Assembly (NCBI GenBank): GCA_030278955.1
Contig: JAOANR010000011.1
Span: 33,236,403 to 33,300,402, forward strand
Reading direction: 5' to 3'
DNA from: Hygrophila difformis
Lineage: Eukaryota; Streptophyta; Magnoliopsida; Lamiales; Acanthaceae
Length of the DNA stretch: 64,000 nt
Part shown: positions 10,819-22,688 of the stretch, one piece after another
How the letters are laid out: each line of letters opens with the position of its first letter
How positions within the stretch are numbered: the stretch's first letter is position 1
The notes under the pieces: generated by a model
Database searches by the model: none
Told to the model about the DNA's origin: nothing
What the model saw: only the letters and a program-made list of their open reading frames with translations
Program-made: the position numbers and the translations under genes

Positions 10819-11838
10819 ATGGGCAAGAAAGGAAGGCTTCAAAGTTGTAATTCTCAGAAAGTTACTCTCAGCAGTGGTGGCGATGTTGGGACAACTGAAG
10901 AACAACGAATCAAATGTAGAGATTTTGCGGATGCATTATCAAGAAATGGAATAGCTCCTGAAAAACTTGGTGTTGCATTTGATGAGCTCACTGGAAAATA
11001 CAAAGCTGTTGTAAAGGAGAAGAAGATGTTGTTGAGACAACTTGCCGACATCAGGAATTCCCATGATCAAGTATTAAAAGAGAGAGATGCACTTCAAAAG
11101 GAAAATATGTCAAACAAGGACATTATTGAAGATTTGCGGAAGGAAAGAGTTGAATTGATTAAGGATAAAGAGAATTTGATCAATGAGAAAGAGATGTTGA
11201 TTGAAGAGAAAGAAGTATTGAAGAGAGACTCCCAAGATCTTCAAGAGAAGGTTCATAAGTTGGAAAGAATGGTGAAAGGAAAGAAGAAGCTCGATGTAGT
11301 CTTTGCAATGGAAAAGTCTTACAAAGATCAATCTGGAATTGAATATCAGTTTTCAACCACACCATCAGAGACTAAATTTGTGAGTGGAGGATTTCTTGAA
11401 CAAAAATCACCCCCAAGGAGAAACCACAAAGTAGTTGTTGCAAAGCCTACTGAAGTGGTTAAGAAGGTTGTTGAAACGACTGACCGACAACCGGTCAGAA
11501 AGATCTACAAGGAAAGATATATTCAGAAGTTTCAACAACACAAGGATTGTGCTTATTGCGAATTGCCAGGACACACAGCTGATCAGTGTTTTCGAATTGT
11601 AAAGGATTTGATGAATGGTCTCCCTGTTGTCTGGCCTACTGAAGAACTACGGAAGAGGGTTAAGCTGAGAATAGTTTGGGTTCCAAAGAAATCAGAGTGC
11701 AATTGCCTTGACAAGAATGGGATTGAATATGTGCACCATATGTCGTCTGAACAACGAGCAGACTGCATGAATAAGTCCCTTGACAGAGAGATGTTTGAGG
11801 AGCAAAGAGGGAACTTGGGCTTATGCCACTCTCCTTAG
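10819..11838 (+). CDS. Second Gag-like protein: coiled coil plus zinc knuckle
   Basis: This 339-residue frame starts 35 bases after the primer site. It lacks most of the capsid-like N-terminal part of the first Gag and is essentially a Lys/Glu coiled coil (about residues 50-160) followed by a basic segment. A zinc knuckle CAYCELPGHTADQC (CX2CX4HX4C) lies near residue 245. Shared landmarks with the first Gag are LERMVKGKKKLD versus LEGMVKGKEKLD and the knuckle context, so the two are homologous but well diverged. No pol gene follows. Bases 11839-12283 have no recognisable gene and end in a polypurine tract. Confidence 0.78.
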   Translation: MGKKGRLQSCNSQKVTLSSGGDVGTTEEQRIKCRDFADALSRNGIAPEKLGVAFDELTGKYKAVVKEKKMLLRQLADIRNSHDQVLKERDALQKENMSNKDIIEDLRKERVELIKDKENLINEKEMLIEEKEVLKRDSQDLQEKVHKLERMVKGKKKLDVVFAMEKSYKDQSGIEYQFSTTPSETKFVSGGFLEQKSPPRRNHKVVVAKPTEVVKKVVETTDRQPVRKIYKERYIQKFQQHKDCAYCELPGHTADQCFRIVKDLMNGLPVVWPTEELRKRVKLRIVWVPKKSECNCLDKNGIEYVHHMSSEQRADCMNKSLDREMFEEQRGNLGLCHSP

Positions 11839-12296
11839 CACGATGCTGCGTTTGGGGCCCTGGATTACAAGGAATTTATATTTTGTGGGCCAAATCCATT
11901 AGAAATGGAGATGGTACATTTGTGCTACTGAAGGTATGGTGAGAATTTCAATTCTAGTATATTCTGTTGCTGATGCAGATGTTCTGACTATAGAGAAACA
12001 TCCTGGAAAAGATATGGCATAATGCAAGGGGGAGTATCTATGATGGGTTTGATTTAATTGGAAGCTTAGCTTGGATATTATTGATGATTTTGAGAAGCCG
12101 ATGCCACAGAGAAAGGGGGAGATATCTGATGCATATTTTTGCTGATTTCCTGTTGTCCAAACTGCAGTGGAATATCAAGAAAAAGGCAAAGATATTGTTG
12201 AATGATCATACCAAAAAGGGGGAGAATATGATAAGCTTTTATTGTTCATGAGCATCTTGAATGGTTTTGGTTGATCATATCCACAAAGGGGGAGAT

Positions 12297-12582
12297 TGTT
12301 AAGTCATTGAGTTCTGTCTTGTGAAGATGATCAACGTTGTTCTGTAGTTGTGACGATGACTCATGAACAACGCAATCTGATAATGAAGAAAGGACAAAAA
12401 GGGATACCGACGTGGCAATGTTTGTAGAGAAGATTTGAATTTTTGTGCAGATACTCGTTGTCCCTCTGATGTTGAAACAACCTATCAACAACGGGTATAG
12501 CACAACTGGAAAGTACAAGAAGGATAGTGACGTGGCCACTTCCTCCCAGCAGGCTTTTAGGGTTTTAAATGGGCCTTGTACT
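12297..12582 (+). mobile_element. Copia LTR 3, left part, interrupted by element A
   Basis: It begins TGTTAAGTCATTG after a polypurine tract. It matches LTR 1 and 2 only in blocks (GTGACGTGGCCACTTCC, CAGGCTTTTAGGGTTTT, GGGCCTTG), so it is a diverged subfamily. It stops at the GTACT copy (12578-12582) that borders element A and resumes at 31388. The total LTR would be about 1.04 kb. Confidence 0.82.
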
Positions 12583-15500
12583 TGAAACTTTTGACAAATT
12601 TCATGGTGCAGCCGGGAGAAACAATTCAATCTTAACAGACATCAGCGCTCAATACTTAATATAGTATCATTTATTACATCTGTCTGACACACTGAAGGTC
12701 CCCGGCAACGTCGCCATGAAACTTTTGACAATTTCCGCACACGAGTATTTTCTAAAATATATTAAGATTGAATTTATTAAATGAAAAGAGTTATGATTTA
12801 CGGGAAGGGGTTTAAGGATATACTCCACTTTTTATTACTCATGTGGGAAACATTGATTTCAAACGGCGCTGTGGAACTCCCCGGCATGAAACTTTTGACA
12901 ATTTCCTGCCATGAAGATCCTTGCCATGAAACTTTTGACAAGTTCCCACTATATATGAGTATTTTCTGAAAAATAATCATCCCGGTTTTCAATTTTATTT
13001 AATGAAATCAATTTATGAAGATGGAGTTGGGATTAGGGATATGTTTATAGGTTGTCACGTTTTTATTACTCGTGTTAAGAAACTGTGCCCCTGAAAGCGC
13101 ACGGTGTCAAAAATTGCAGTAATTTATAGTAAGACCGGATCGTTCACTGGAGGATGTGCGATAGAAGCAGGGCCCACGTCGTTTACTAAGATTTTCCACT
13201 CGGTTACTCAATTCAAGTTTTGCAATGGTTTCTAACAACTACTTGACAATAATTTAAACTAGACTATGGAAGCAATTAAAGATTATTCTACAAAGCATGG
13301 TAAATTTATTCTAAGAAGGCAATAAAAATTATGCTAAGAAAGCGAATAAAAGTATTCTATGAAAGCACATTTAAAATGTGACAGAAGGGACAAGGAGAAA
13401 GTAATAAAAATTGGACGAGGTTCAGATGAAACACAATTAAACTTCCATTTTAATACACAGATCTTTGTTTGGGATAATCCATCAATAAGCTAACTCTCAT
13501 GCTTTCTAGACTATGTTCCCTTTAACAGACAGGTACTTACAGTCAGAATTTGCATGCTCTTAAGACAGAAAAATCTAAGATACCACAGACTCACAACTGC
13601 CCTCACATGGCCATGTAGAGGCATGTTATTCATCTGTGGTGGACAAGTAACACCTAACATATCATTAGTTGATATACCAAGTACTCCTATCATCCCCCTT
13701 GTCACACCCAAAGTTCAAATCTAATCCCGAACTAATCCATAACTCTTAAACCTTACAACCGGCGGCCAATCTCTAATTCTTCCGAGTGACCTCTATGAAA
13801 GCATTTTAAAGAAAGCGGTAAAGAAAGCAGTAAAGAAAGCACTTAAAAACCTATCAATCGGAAGTCTTAAAAATCATCTCATTCCGTTAGTATAAAAAAG
13901 CCCCTAGTCTTGGTGACCAGATGCAGATTTAGAACTTCTCAAATATCAGTAAGCCACAGGGCTTATAACATCCGGTTAGTTATGAGATACAAACATGAGT
14001 GGAACAGACCTATGAAGATCTATTCCGAATGTACTCACTTAAGACTCAATTATAAGCTTTGGTGGGAGAAAATAGTTGTTGAAAGAATACTCAACCCTAC
14101 CTTAGAAATTAACCAAGGCCTATATGTTGTTCCTCTAATATTATTTATCACATCTTATCCGAATCCAAGTGGACACTGATTCGATGCAACACTTAATAAA
14201 AGATTTCCAACACAAAGTAATTTTGAGAAACAAATAGATACTTGAAAATCATTCCCTAAACAGGTAGTAAACTCTCAATTAAAACACAGATCCTTTCAGT
14301 CTAGGTGAGACCTAATCGCTGACTCTGCTTCTATGTTCTCAAAATCAACCCCCGGTAGAATATGAGTTAATCATAACTGTCGAATTTATCCCTTACTCAG
14401 ATCCGGATTTTATAAAGTGATTTTTGTGGAAAGTTATCGTGTAGCATCTGATTTAGATCAAGATTTCTATGTCCAAGGAGAAGGGTCTCCAAAATATTAC
14501 AGACCACAGTATCTACATAATAATATCATGCATACATGTATATGAAAAGCAAAACAAATTATCCCAAAATATATGGTGGGGTTAGACAGAATTTGATACA
14601 CAAAGATGGGTTAGCCGGAGATAAGAAGAATTCTGGCTAAAGAGATGACAAAACAATTAGGATTAATTGGATTGCAGTTATCTGTGGTCCAGTTAACCTA
14701 ATCATTAAGGTGAGATGATTTTTAGACAGCAGAAGACCTTAAACGACAGTGATCGCTATCATCAAGCCTCCTGCTATCTGTGAAATGAGAGAAAAAACCT
14801 ACATGTTTTCTCACTGTAGTATTATTCAAAAAGTGTTGATCGACACTATTGGATAATATTACAGCTCAAAATTCAGGTTTGAAATTAAGATAAAGAAAAG
14901 GAAACTGTATCCGGATAGGAGTCAGCTGAGCAGCTATTATAATCCCGGATGGACGAACCGCCAAGGCTTCCACCGACCACTATCCGGACCATGCAAAATA
15001 ACAACTAATAATTAATATTCAGACTACGAGCTAGTTTATCCGTGTGGGAATACCCGCCAACATTAGTCTGGTATATTTCTTACTAGTTGTTCATACACAC
15101 AATGAAAGAGAAAATAGATAAAATTAAGAAAATGTTTTTGATATTATGTGAGTGTTAATCACACAATAAATAGACACTAATGGGCTGAGATGTGTAATTG
15201 GTAAAAATTAGATGTGATGGGCCTAAGCCCACTACACCCATGCAACTTACACAAATCAAGAATTAAAATATTTCTGGAGTTTTAAAATAAAAGGAATCAA
15301 TTCGGTCCATGGTGTAGCATAGACCGAACTAAATAATGCATGAGGCATGAAGTATTTTTCTCACCCAATTAATCCTTGCAAGGAGATGAAATATCATCTA
15401 ATTCGAATTGTCAAGCAATTCGGTCTAGACCGAATTGGACAATTCGGTCTAGACCGAATTGGACAATTCGAATTGCTGAAGTCATTCCCTTGCTCAAATT

Positions 15501-17597
15501 CGGTTAAGGCATTTACTCCAAGGATGAGGGTAATTCGAATTGCCATGTCAATTCGGTCTAGGCCGAATTAGCCAATTCGAATTGGTAAGACAAATAAAAT
15601 AAACTAAGGCATGAGGAGATGGAATGCATACAATATGGTTAACAATGTCAATTCGGTCTATGGGAGAAATTCGGTCTAAACCGAATTCACACAGACCGAA
15701 TTGCTTGTGCACCATATGAGAACAATTTTTGCTATGTAATTCGGTCTCATGGGCAATTCGGTTTAGACCGAATTGCATATAGATTTTCAAATAAGGCATT
15801 CAACAAGTATTTTTGCCATGCAATTCCATTCTCATAGGTAATTCGGTTTAGACCGGATTGCCTCAAATCGAATTGCATGTCTTTTCTACATAAGAGATAT
15901 TTTTGTGCTCACAAGTACAGGTTTGGTTTACACTGTGTGGTCTATGAGGGATGAGAATTACCTAATCCTTCATTTCACATCAGTGTCACCTCACAGCCAC
16001 ACTAGTGAGCAATTTAAGGAAAATAGCAATACTAGGATACGTGTCTAACAGGCATGTGGCATGAATTAAACCCTATTTCTACAAACAAGACATCAAAGGT
16101 TAAAGAACCTAACATACTAAGAAAATAAGAACTAAATGCATAAAGGCAAGAACACTTACATTATCTGAAGCAACAATAAGCTATAACAAAGAGACCAAAC
16201 AGCAACATAAGACATTTAAAATAAATTCTAACAACCCTAAAAGCATCTAAAACCTAAGAACACTTATTTCAAGCACTAAGGTATAAGAACAAACCAAAAA
16301 CCCACTAAACATGCATTTATTGAGAATGTAAGTCAACTAGGACATAATAAATGTAACCTAGTTGAAACAAACAAACATTCTAACATTTATTGCTAAGAAA
16401 ATCATTAAATAAGTGCCAAACACTTGAAATAAAACCCATTTCTGGATTTCTTCTTGTATTGACACTTGAAAGCAAATAAACAACCCTAAAACCATCATTA
16501 ACTTCAAGGTAGAGTTCATTCTAACTACAAAATATTTAAAGTTTATGGTAATGACTACACTAAAGGTTGTAACAAGCTTCTATAAAAATAAATAAAGATC
16601 AAAAGCATTAAAACTACACTACAAGCTTGAAAAATAAACTACTAAACTAAACTACCTACCTAACCCTTAAGGGGTGAGAGAACCTTCTGCTCCTTTTTGT
16701 CTCCCAGCAAATGTCAAACTGTGTAAGTGTTCGGATCTTTTTTTCTTGTGTTGAGGAAGGTCCGCTTTTATACTTCTTCTCGGAACCTAGGCCCATCAGG
16801 GCCCATCCACAGTGCCATGCATTTCTCACGTGCTCAAAGCTGCAATTTTGAATGTGATTTGGTCTCCTCAAGCAGTTCGGTTTAGACCGAGTTGATGAAA
16901 TGAGGTCTTTCTTCTTGATCTTGAGCATGGAATGTGGTGATTCGGTCTATGGGTAGACCGAATTGGCCTTGTCGAACTGATGATGGCTCCTGCTTGGCTT
17001 CCTTGTTTTGAGGCAATTCAATCTATGCAATCAATTCGGCCTAGGCCGAATTGCATATATCGAACTTCTTCTTTTCTTTTCTGCTCAGGGTCTTCTTCTT
17101 TCCAAAGTGCAATTCGGTCTAGTGGTCAATTTGGTTTAGACCGAATTGCCACAGACCGAATTGGTTGCTCTTTTCTTCTTCAACACTTCTCTTTTTCTTC
17201 TTCTTTTCAACAATTCGGTCTAATAAGCAATTCGGTTTAGGCCGAATTGCGTATAGACCGAATTGGTCTTCAACACTTAACCAAAATTTCAGTTTGTGGG
17301 ATTTTCATTCTTTTTCCCATCTTTTTTATTTTTGTGGGCTATTTTATTCTTTTGCCCATCTTTTCATTCATTTTTCTTTTCTTTTTCCTTTTTTCATATT
17401 TTTGGATTTTTCTAACACAAATACATTAAAATTGCATAATTTTGTGTCTTTCATTACCAGCTTATTGTTCTTACAAACTTGCATTAATCTGTCGAATTCA
17501 ACTGCTTTCTTATTGAAATAAGATGGGAATATGATCAAAACGTCTGTCTCAGACACGGAAATGGATTGGAAATAATGGACAATTTTGGCCATTATCA
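12583..17597 (-). mobile_element. 3' LTR of element A (5.0 kb, full length)
   Basis: On the minus strand it begins TGATAATGGCCAAAA and ends GTCAAAAGTTTCA. It is unusually long for an LTR. Its U3 side holds a palindrome cluster (16854-17266) upstream of a TATA box (TATAAAA on the minus strand, 16766-16772). A second palindrome cluster lies at 15299-15880. The U5 end contains tandem copies of the LTR terminus (near 12583, 12717, 12886 and 12930), two of them joined to primer-site-like sequence. Short open frames rich in IRSRPN or FGLDRI are translated palindromes, not genes. Confidence 0.88.
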
Positions 17598-19332
17598 ACA
17601 TCCTCACATTTAATACTGATCGTCCCCGAGCAGTCAGAGTCAGTGCTCCTAAGAGCATGGACTCTGCACATTCAATCCATTTGCGTGGCGTTAAAAATTT
17701 CATTCTTTTTAGATTGGGATAAGACAATCAAAATTACAAGTGTTAAACTCTCTTGATTGCAGTGTTTAATGAAATGATACTTCTCACTTAAATAGGTATA
17801 CAAATTAGTCATTATTGTTAATTCTTCTTGAATATATGTATAGAAAATTTCATTGGCTTAATTCTTGAATTCAAGCATGACATGAACATTAATCGATCAA
17901 AGCAGAGCCTCACATATAATAGAATCGAAAATTTCACTCATTCTCAAAGTTGGCTTTTAGACAATACGCTCATAATCAAATTCAAATAAATTCCCCCATA
18001 AGCTTGCAATTAGACCAACTCGCCACCTACTCATTTCCTCAAATCGAGATCCCGAGGTCTTATTCAAGGTTATAACGGGGCATACGGTTGTAACATTAGG
18101 TGAGGAAGGATATTATTGGCTAAAAGTGACACGATCCCATTCCACCTTAACTTGGCATGTTTTTATTTAAAATCTATGATCATCAACACTTCTTTCTTTC
18201 TTCTTGTTTTTCTTTTCTATTACATGACATTAGACTTTGTCTAATTTGCTTTGTCAATTGCAATTTATTTTTGTTGAATGCATTTCAACTCTCTTTTTTT
18301 TTTGATCGGTTTGTGAATACCGATTGATACATTTTGATGATCATAACGTATAATGCCTTGATGAAATTGGTTCGTGTACGCTTGGGTTTGATTTTCTTGG
18401 TCTTTTTATAAAGTTAGGAATAATATAGTGACTTTAATGAAAAATTAGGCTTAGAGGCTCAGAGTGGTTAATCCTAAAGGGAAAATATTTTTGGGTTTGG
18501 ATTTCATATGAAGGCCAAAAATTTGGGTTTTTCTAAGTGCCTCGATCATATGCTCGATTTCGGGAATATGGTATGGTCTTGAATCGGTCCCAATTGCAAG
18601 TTCTAGTGTCCTCTAATCGAATTGATTTTCACACAACAAAGAAATAATGAGTAAAAATGACTCGGCTCAGATCTCACAAGGTATGGTTTGATCATGTATT
18701 TATTCTTAAATTTAGCCTTTGAAGAATTCTTGCAATTTATTCAATCAAATTCTCAACATGAAAATTTTGTTTTTCTTCCAAGTGATCATATCATTGGATT
18801 TTTATAGCTCAAAACCTCGAAAATTTATATCATGCATATTTTTAATTGTTTTATCCCAATTTCATAGTTTGAAAATTTCATCCTTAGCCTAAATTCAACA
18901 TGTGAATTTAGGTGACAGATTTATGCTCGTTTTATGCCGGTTATTTAATTGAAAGCAGTAAAAAGATACTGTGAACATGCAAGCATGTTACAGCTTTGTT
19001 TTTGCGTGACAGTCACTTATTCATCTTGGACTGCCACACATCTTTTTCAAAATATTTTTGAGAATTCAAGACGAAATTCTCTTTGTGAAAAGCAATAAAG
19101 GATTAATACCAAATTACAGCTTCCAACAACCACATCAAGTGGTTCAAGGTTCGTATTAAGGCTACGACCTTAATTACAGAAACCCATCAATACATTAGTT
19201 AAAGGAGATGCTATACACTTGGATAAAGTTTTCACAAGGAGCATTTCAAAAGATCTCCTAAATGATGTTTCAGTTTAATTTACCCAAAAATGACTCTATA
19301 CAGCTGAGTCTGTCTTTCGCACCCTTCTTCCC
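17598..19332 (-). other. 3' untranslated region of element A between F-box gene and 3' LTR
   Basis: No coding region is recognised. On the minus strand the last bases before the LTR read AAATGTGAGGATGT, a weak purine-rich tract in the place of the PPT. The region aligns with 57978-59753 of element B, including an oligo-A/T run and a TCGGTTTGTGAATACCGA inverted repeat near 18306. Confidence 0.6.
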
Positions 19333-21518
19333 TTATCCTTGGAAGAAAATCCTGCTCCAGTGGACAAAGTTTGTCAGGCTGCAGGGCAAGCAGTAATCAC
19401 CCTCGTCGTCCTGATTTTCCAGCGCTTTCTGGCAGTAGATTCTGGGTCCTTGGAAAATGAACAGATCAGGAGTCTCCAGGCTTTCCATCAACCATGCAAA
19501 GACGTTGTTGCCTACGTATGCCATGACTGATTCATCCGTCACCATCTTGTTGATCATTGCTATTCCCTGATCGACCTGTTCCTTGTCCAGCTTGCTAAGT
19601 AGCATGAATCCCCTGACAAAGATTGATGCCTTGTGATTGTCATCAATCCCTGGTTTCAGTAATTCACAGGCCCTTTCCTCATTGCCTGCTCCGAATGCTT
19701 GTAGGGCTGGCACGAACTGGAGGTAGTAGTTGCCCGCGTCGACACACTTCTGCATGAGTTCCTCCTTCTCCGCCTCGACTCCTATCTCCCACATCTTGAC
19801 GATTGTAGTTTCCAGTTCGCACCTCTTGTACACAATGGGGAGGTCCACAGCTGCTTTGAACTTCTTGCACACCCTTCTGACCGCGAAAACCTTTTTGAGG
19901 TCATCCTCTCCTATGCGGGAGGGAATTTCTCCTAGAAGATTGGCAGGTCTAGTAGTTCGAGCCTGTCCTGTTCTAGAGCTGGACCCGGCAGGATGATGTC
20001 CCTGGCGAAGAGAAATTGGAACTATTTTTAACATATTTTTGATAAAAGTATTCAAGTTGAAAAATCAACATCCTCACATTTTGAGCTCTGCTCTAAATGT
20101 GAGTTAATTGGTTTTACTTGAATTTATTAAGCTATACCACATATTAAAAGACAGGAAGTTAGATTATAAAATCTAACAATCATTATTGCTGAAAAGCAAA
20201 GAAAGAAAAAAAGAAAAAAAAAAAGAAGTAAGGTCTTGGACCCTTACAAATTTTTCTTAGACTAACAATAGTCTAAAGATTTTTTGAATGGTCAAAGGGC
20301 CAAAAGATAGAATTTTTTATAGGCTATTGAGTCTATAAAAGAAAAGTGTATATTTTTTATCACTATAAAAGTGATCAAAAGCATCAGAAATGGGAAGATG
20401 GATATTTAATAATGAAGAATTCAATACATACGAAGAGTTATGCAATTACTAGCACAAGGTGATGGACTAAGAGAAAATAAAAAAATAAAAATAGAAACAA
20501 GCATACACATGCAAAAAAGGTTATTTTTGGATTTTATGGAAAGTGTTGAGTTGTTTATTTAAAGAAGTTGAGGGTGTGAGTGGTCCCCCATTTGGATTTT
20601 TGTTTTTGGGAAATGGGTATTAATGAGTGAGCAAAGTTGCTACACTTGTTTATTCCCCACATATCCCAATAATAAACATGTCAAACACTTAAACAGAATT
20701 CTGTCAACCATTTGTCTTTTTAAACAAAAATGCCATGCCAATAGTGTTTGAAAAACACTTGTCGGGAAAAATTTTGGCATGATTTCCTCTGTAATACCAT
20801 GTTTTCAGTGTATGCAAACATCAACTTTTCAGTTGAGTTTGCAAGTGGTGGTAAACAAGTACCCCACAGAAGCATTTATTAAAAGGGATGCATAATACAG
20901 TACATGCAAACACAAAACAACATACGAGAATAGTCCATTCACACCAGTATCATGCAAAACTTTGCCACTAAATCATGCCTCAAAACACAGGTTCAGTAAC
21001 ATCTTCAATATGCATATCCAACACCTTATCAAGTATCCAAAAAGGCAAAATTAACACAGTGGTTGAGGGAAAAAATAACCCACTGTGTTAACCCATTTTC
21101 ACATTTCAAAGAGTTAAACACAGAGAACACAGCGTATGAACAAACACTAACAATAGCCACACAAAATCACAAAATGAAACAAAAATAGATTTTTATGGGT
21201 TTTGAAGCCCAAAGTTTTTAAAATAGAAACATCCCCCACACCACAGAAAGCTCAAAACATTAACAATGGCAGTTCGAACTCAAGCAAGAAAAATCCCTAG
21301 TTCGGACTACTCTGTTATAGCCTATTCCGACCACACCCACTCATTCCGACCACTCCCTAACCACGCTCAACACGAAAACAGTCCTCATTACCCTTCCCAT
21401 TACCGATTTCGCAAAAACGAAGAAAAACCAAAACGGAAATCGCGAAAATGCGAGTGCGAAATCAAAAACAGGACACTTACCCGACACTCTCAGTAGGATT
21501 AGACGACGAAGACGCCAT
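19333..21518 (-). pseudogene. Captured F-box gene in element A (exon 1, 1.48-kb intron, exon 2; one 4-bp deletion)
   Basis: Exon 1 (21518-21481) encodes MASSSSNPTESVG and ends at GG/GTAAGT. Exon 2 (20001-19333) follows a CGCCAG acceptor in matching phase. After a short linker comes an F-box (from LLDLP through LGEI, FAVRRVCKKF and YKRCEL). A helical segment follows (GNYYLQFVPALQAF, ERACELLKPG, IFVRGFMLLSK) resembling the post-F-box part of plant At2g35280/At1g67623-like proteins, then a Cys-containing tail (DYCLPCSL). F-box proteins bring substrates to SCF ubiquitin ligases. Against element B, a 4-bp deletion just after DLP breaks the frame at the start of the F-box, although the rest stays open. 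A TATA box lies about 145 bp upstream of the ATG. The gene is in the sense orientation of the element, in the env position. Confidence 0.75.
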
Positions 21519-21685
21519 TTCGAAAGTTTTGGATGGAGTCGAACGAGGTAAAGCTTGGATACGAGCTCTGGTTTCGCGAGGAAGACGAAGTTCGCGAAAG
21601 GGGGTTCAGGAAAATATCAAAGTGTGGAGAGTGAAAGTGAGGGAAAAGAGGGAGAAAAGGGAATATATAGGGTTTGGGGCAGGGG

Positions 21686-22222
21686 AGCAATTCGGTCTCT
21701 TAGGCCAATTCGGTCTAGACCGAATTGGTATGGAGACCGAATTGAGAGGAAAACAAACAAACACTTACTCTAATGTGGACTTTTGAAGTCAATTCGGTCT
21801 AGACCGAATTGGTCTAGAGACCGAATTACAGCAAGAAGACCGAATTTGGGTACTTAGGAAAATTAATGGAAGTTGCTCTTGTGAGACAATTCGGTCTATA
21901 TGGGCAATTCGGTCTAGACCGAATTGCCTTATAGATCGAATTGCATCACTTGCAATAACAAAACTAAGGAACCACAATGCCTTTTGTAGATTAATTTGGT
22001 CTATTCAAAGTCAATTCGGTGTAAACTGAATTGATATAGACCGAATTACTCACTTGACTAATATTACACAAGGATGGAACATGTGTCTTGGGAAGTCAAT
22101 TCGGTCTTTTAGGCCAATTCGGTTTAGACCGAATTGGCTTGGAGACCGAATTGGTTAAAATTTTCAAGGCACACTTCCAATGCGATCTGTTTCAAACAAT
22201 TCGATGTAGACCGAATTGATTG
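21686..22222. repeat. Palindrome array upstream of the internal promoter, element A
   Basis: Several modules built from the half-site AATTCGGTYT lie here. The complete form is a half-site, 7-8 bases, a full palindrome AATTCGGTCTAGACCGAATT, about 7 bases, and an inverted half-site. Clear examples are at 21691-21744, about 21890-21942 and about 22098-22152. The last module ends about 20 bases upstream (minus-strand sense) of the TATA-like TATATATT at 21662-21669. Confidence 0.9.
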
Positions 22223-22688
22223 GAGATACAAAATGGTTCGCATTCAATCACTTAGAAAAATTTTGAAATTTTTCGAATTTTCCCATTTTCTGACATCATG
22301 GATTTTCTTAAAATTAGCATACTGAAAACACACATTTAAACAGAAATATTACTCTATGATAGATTGCTTGCATAAATTAGGTTGGATTAACACCCTCATT
22401 TTATAGATTTATTCCAGATTTTAAATTTCTCTAAATTCTGAAATTACTTTCCATTAAATTTAGTATCAACCCAACCGGGAACCTGGTTTTTGGAGCTTTA
22501 TCTTTCTTTTTGTTGGTTCCATGAATTCCTGCAAGACAAACATAAGAAAATTATTAAATTTTCTCCAAATATCAACATCCTCACATTTAGAGTCTTAGTA
22601 CTCTAAATGTTTAGTTGATTTTTGGGTACTTATCGTTCGAGAAGAATAAATATGTAATAAATAGTAATATAGATATATATATATATAT
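22223..22688 (-). other. Post-pol spacer with conserved splice acceptor and mini-ORF, element A
   Basis: Between the pol stop and the palindrome array, TCTTGCAG followed by GAATTC and an ATG (22522-22520, minus strand) opens a short basic frame beginning MEPTKRKIKLQK. Element B has the same arrangement (TCCTGCAG, ATG at 54839, MKPPKRKLKHQN). The place fits the acceptor of a spliced subgenomic RNA like those described for env-carrying Athila elements. The frame stops after fewer than 25 codons in both. Confidence 0.5.
22583..22610 (-). repeat. Post-pol hairpin with PPT-like downstream motif, element A
   Basis: Two copies of ACATTTAGAGT in inverted order enclose a short loop. Read on the minus strand the hairpin is followed by GAGGATGTTGAT, the same motif that directly precedes the 3' LTR (minus strand, ending at 17598). 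Element B has the same hairpin at 54754-54781 and again at 55074-55101. Confidence 0.75.

Noticed and set aside
15347..17521. Open frames with repeated FGLDRI, IRSRPN and RPNW peptides, also near 21448-22325, 30764-31306, 51731-52155, 55479-55956 and 61514-61811
   Set aside because: They are translations of the AATTCGGTCTAGACCGAATT palindromes, which are open in several frames on both strands. No start context, codon bias or family resemblance supports a protein.
17598..17640. A classical polypurine tract before the 3' LTR of element A
   Set aside because: The adjacent minus-strand sequence (AAATGTGAGGATGT) is only partly purine and contains T residues. It is noted as PPT-like rather than called a PPT.
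19333..20055. An env-like protein encoded by the ORF after pol in element A
   Set aside because: There is no signal peptide or transmembrane segment. The sequence reads as an F-box protein, and the first residues of the open frame are intronic.
21686..22222. CRISPR-like array of palindromic repeats
   Set aside because: Spacers are only 5-8 bases or irregular, repeats are spread over LTRs and interiors of a plant retrotransposon, and no cas genes exist.
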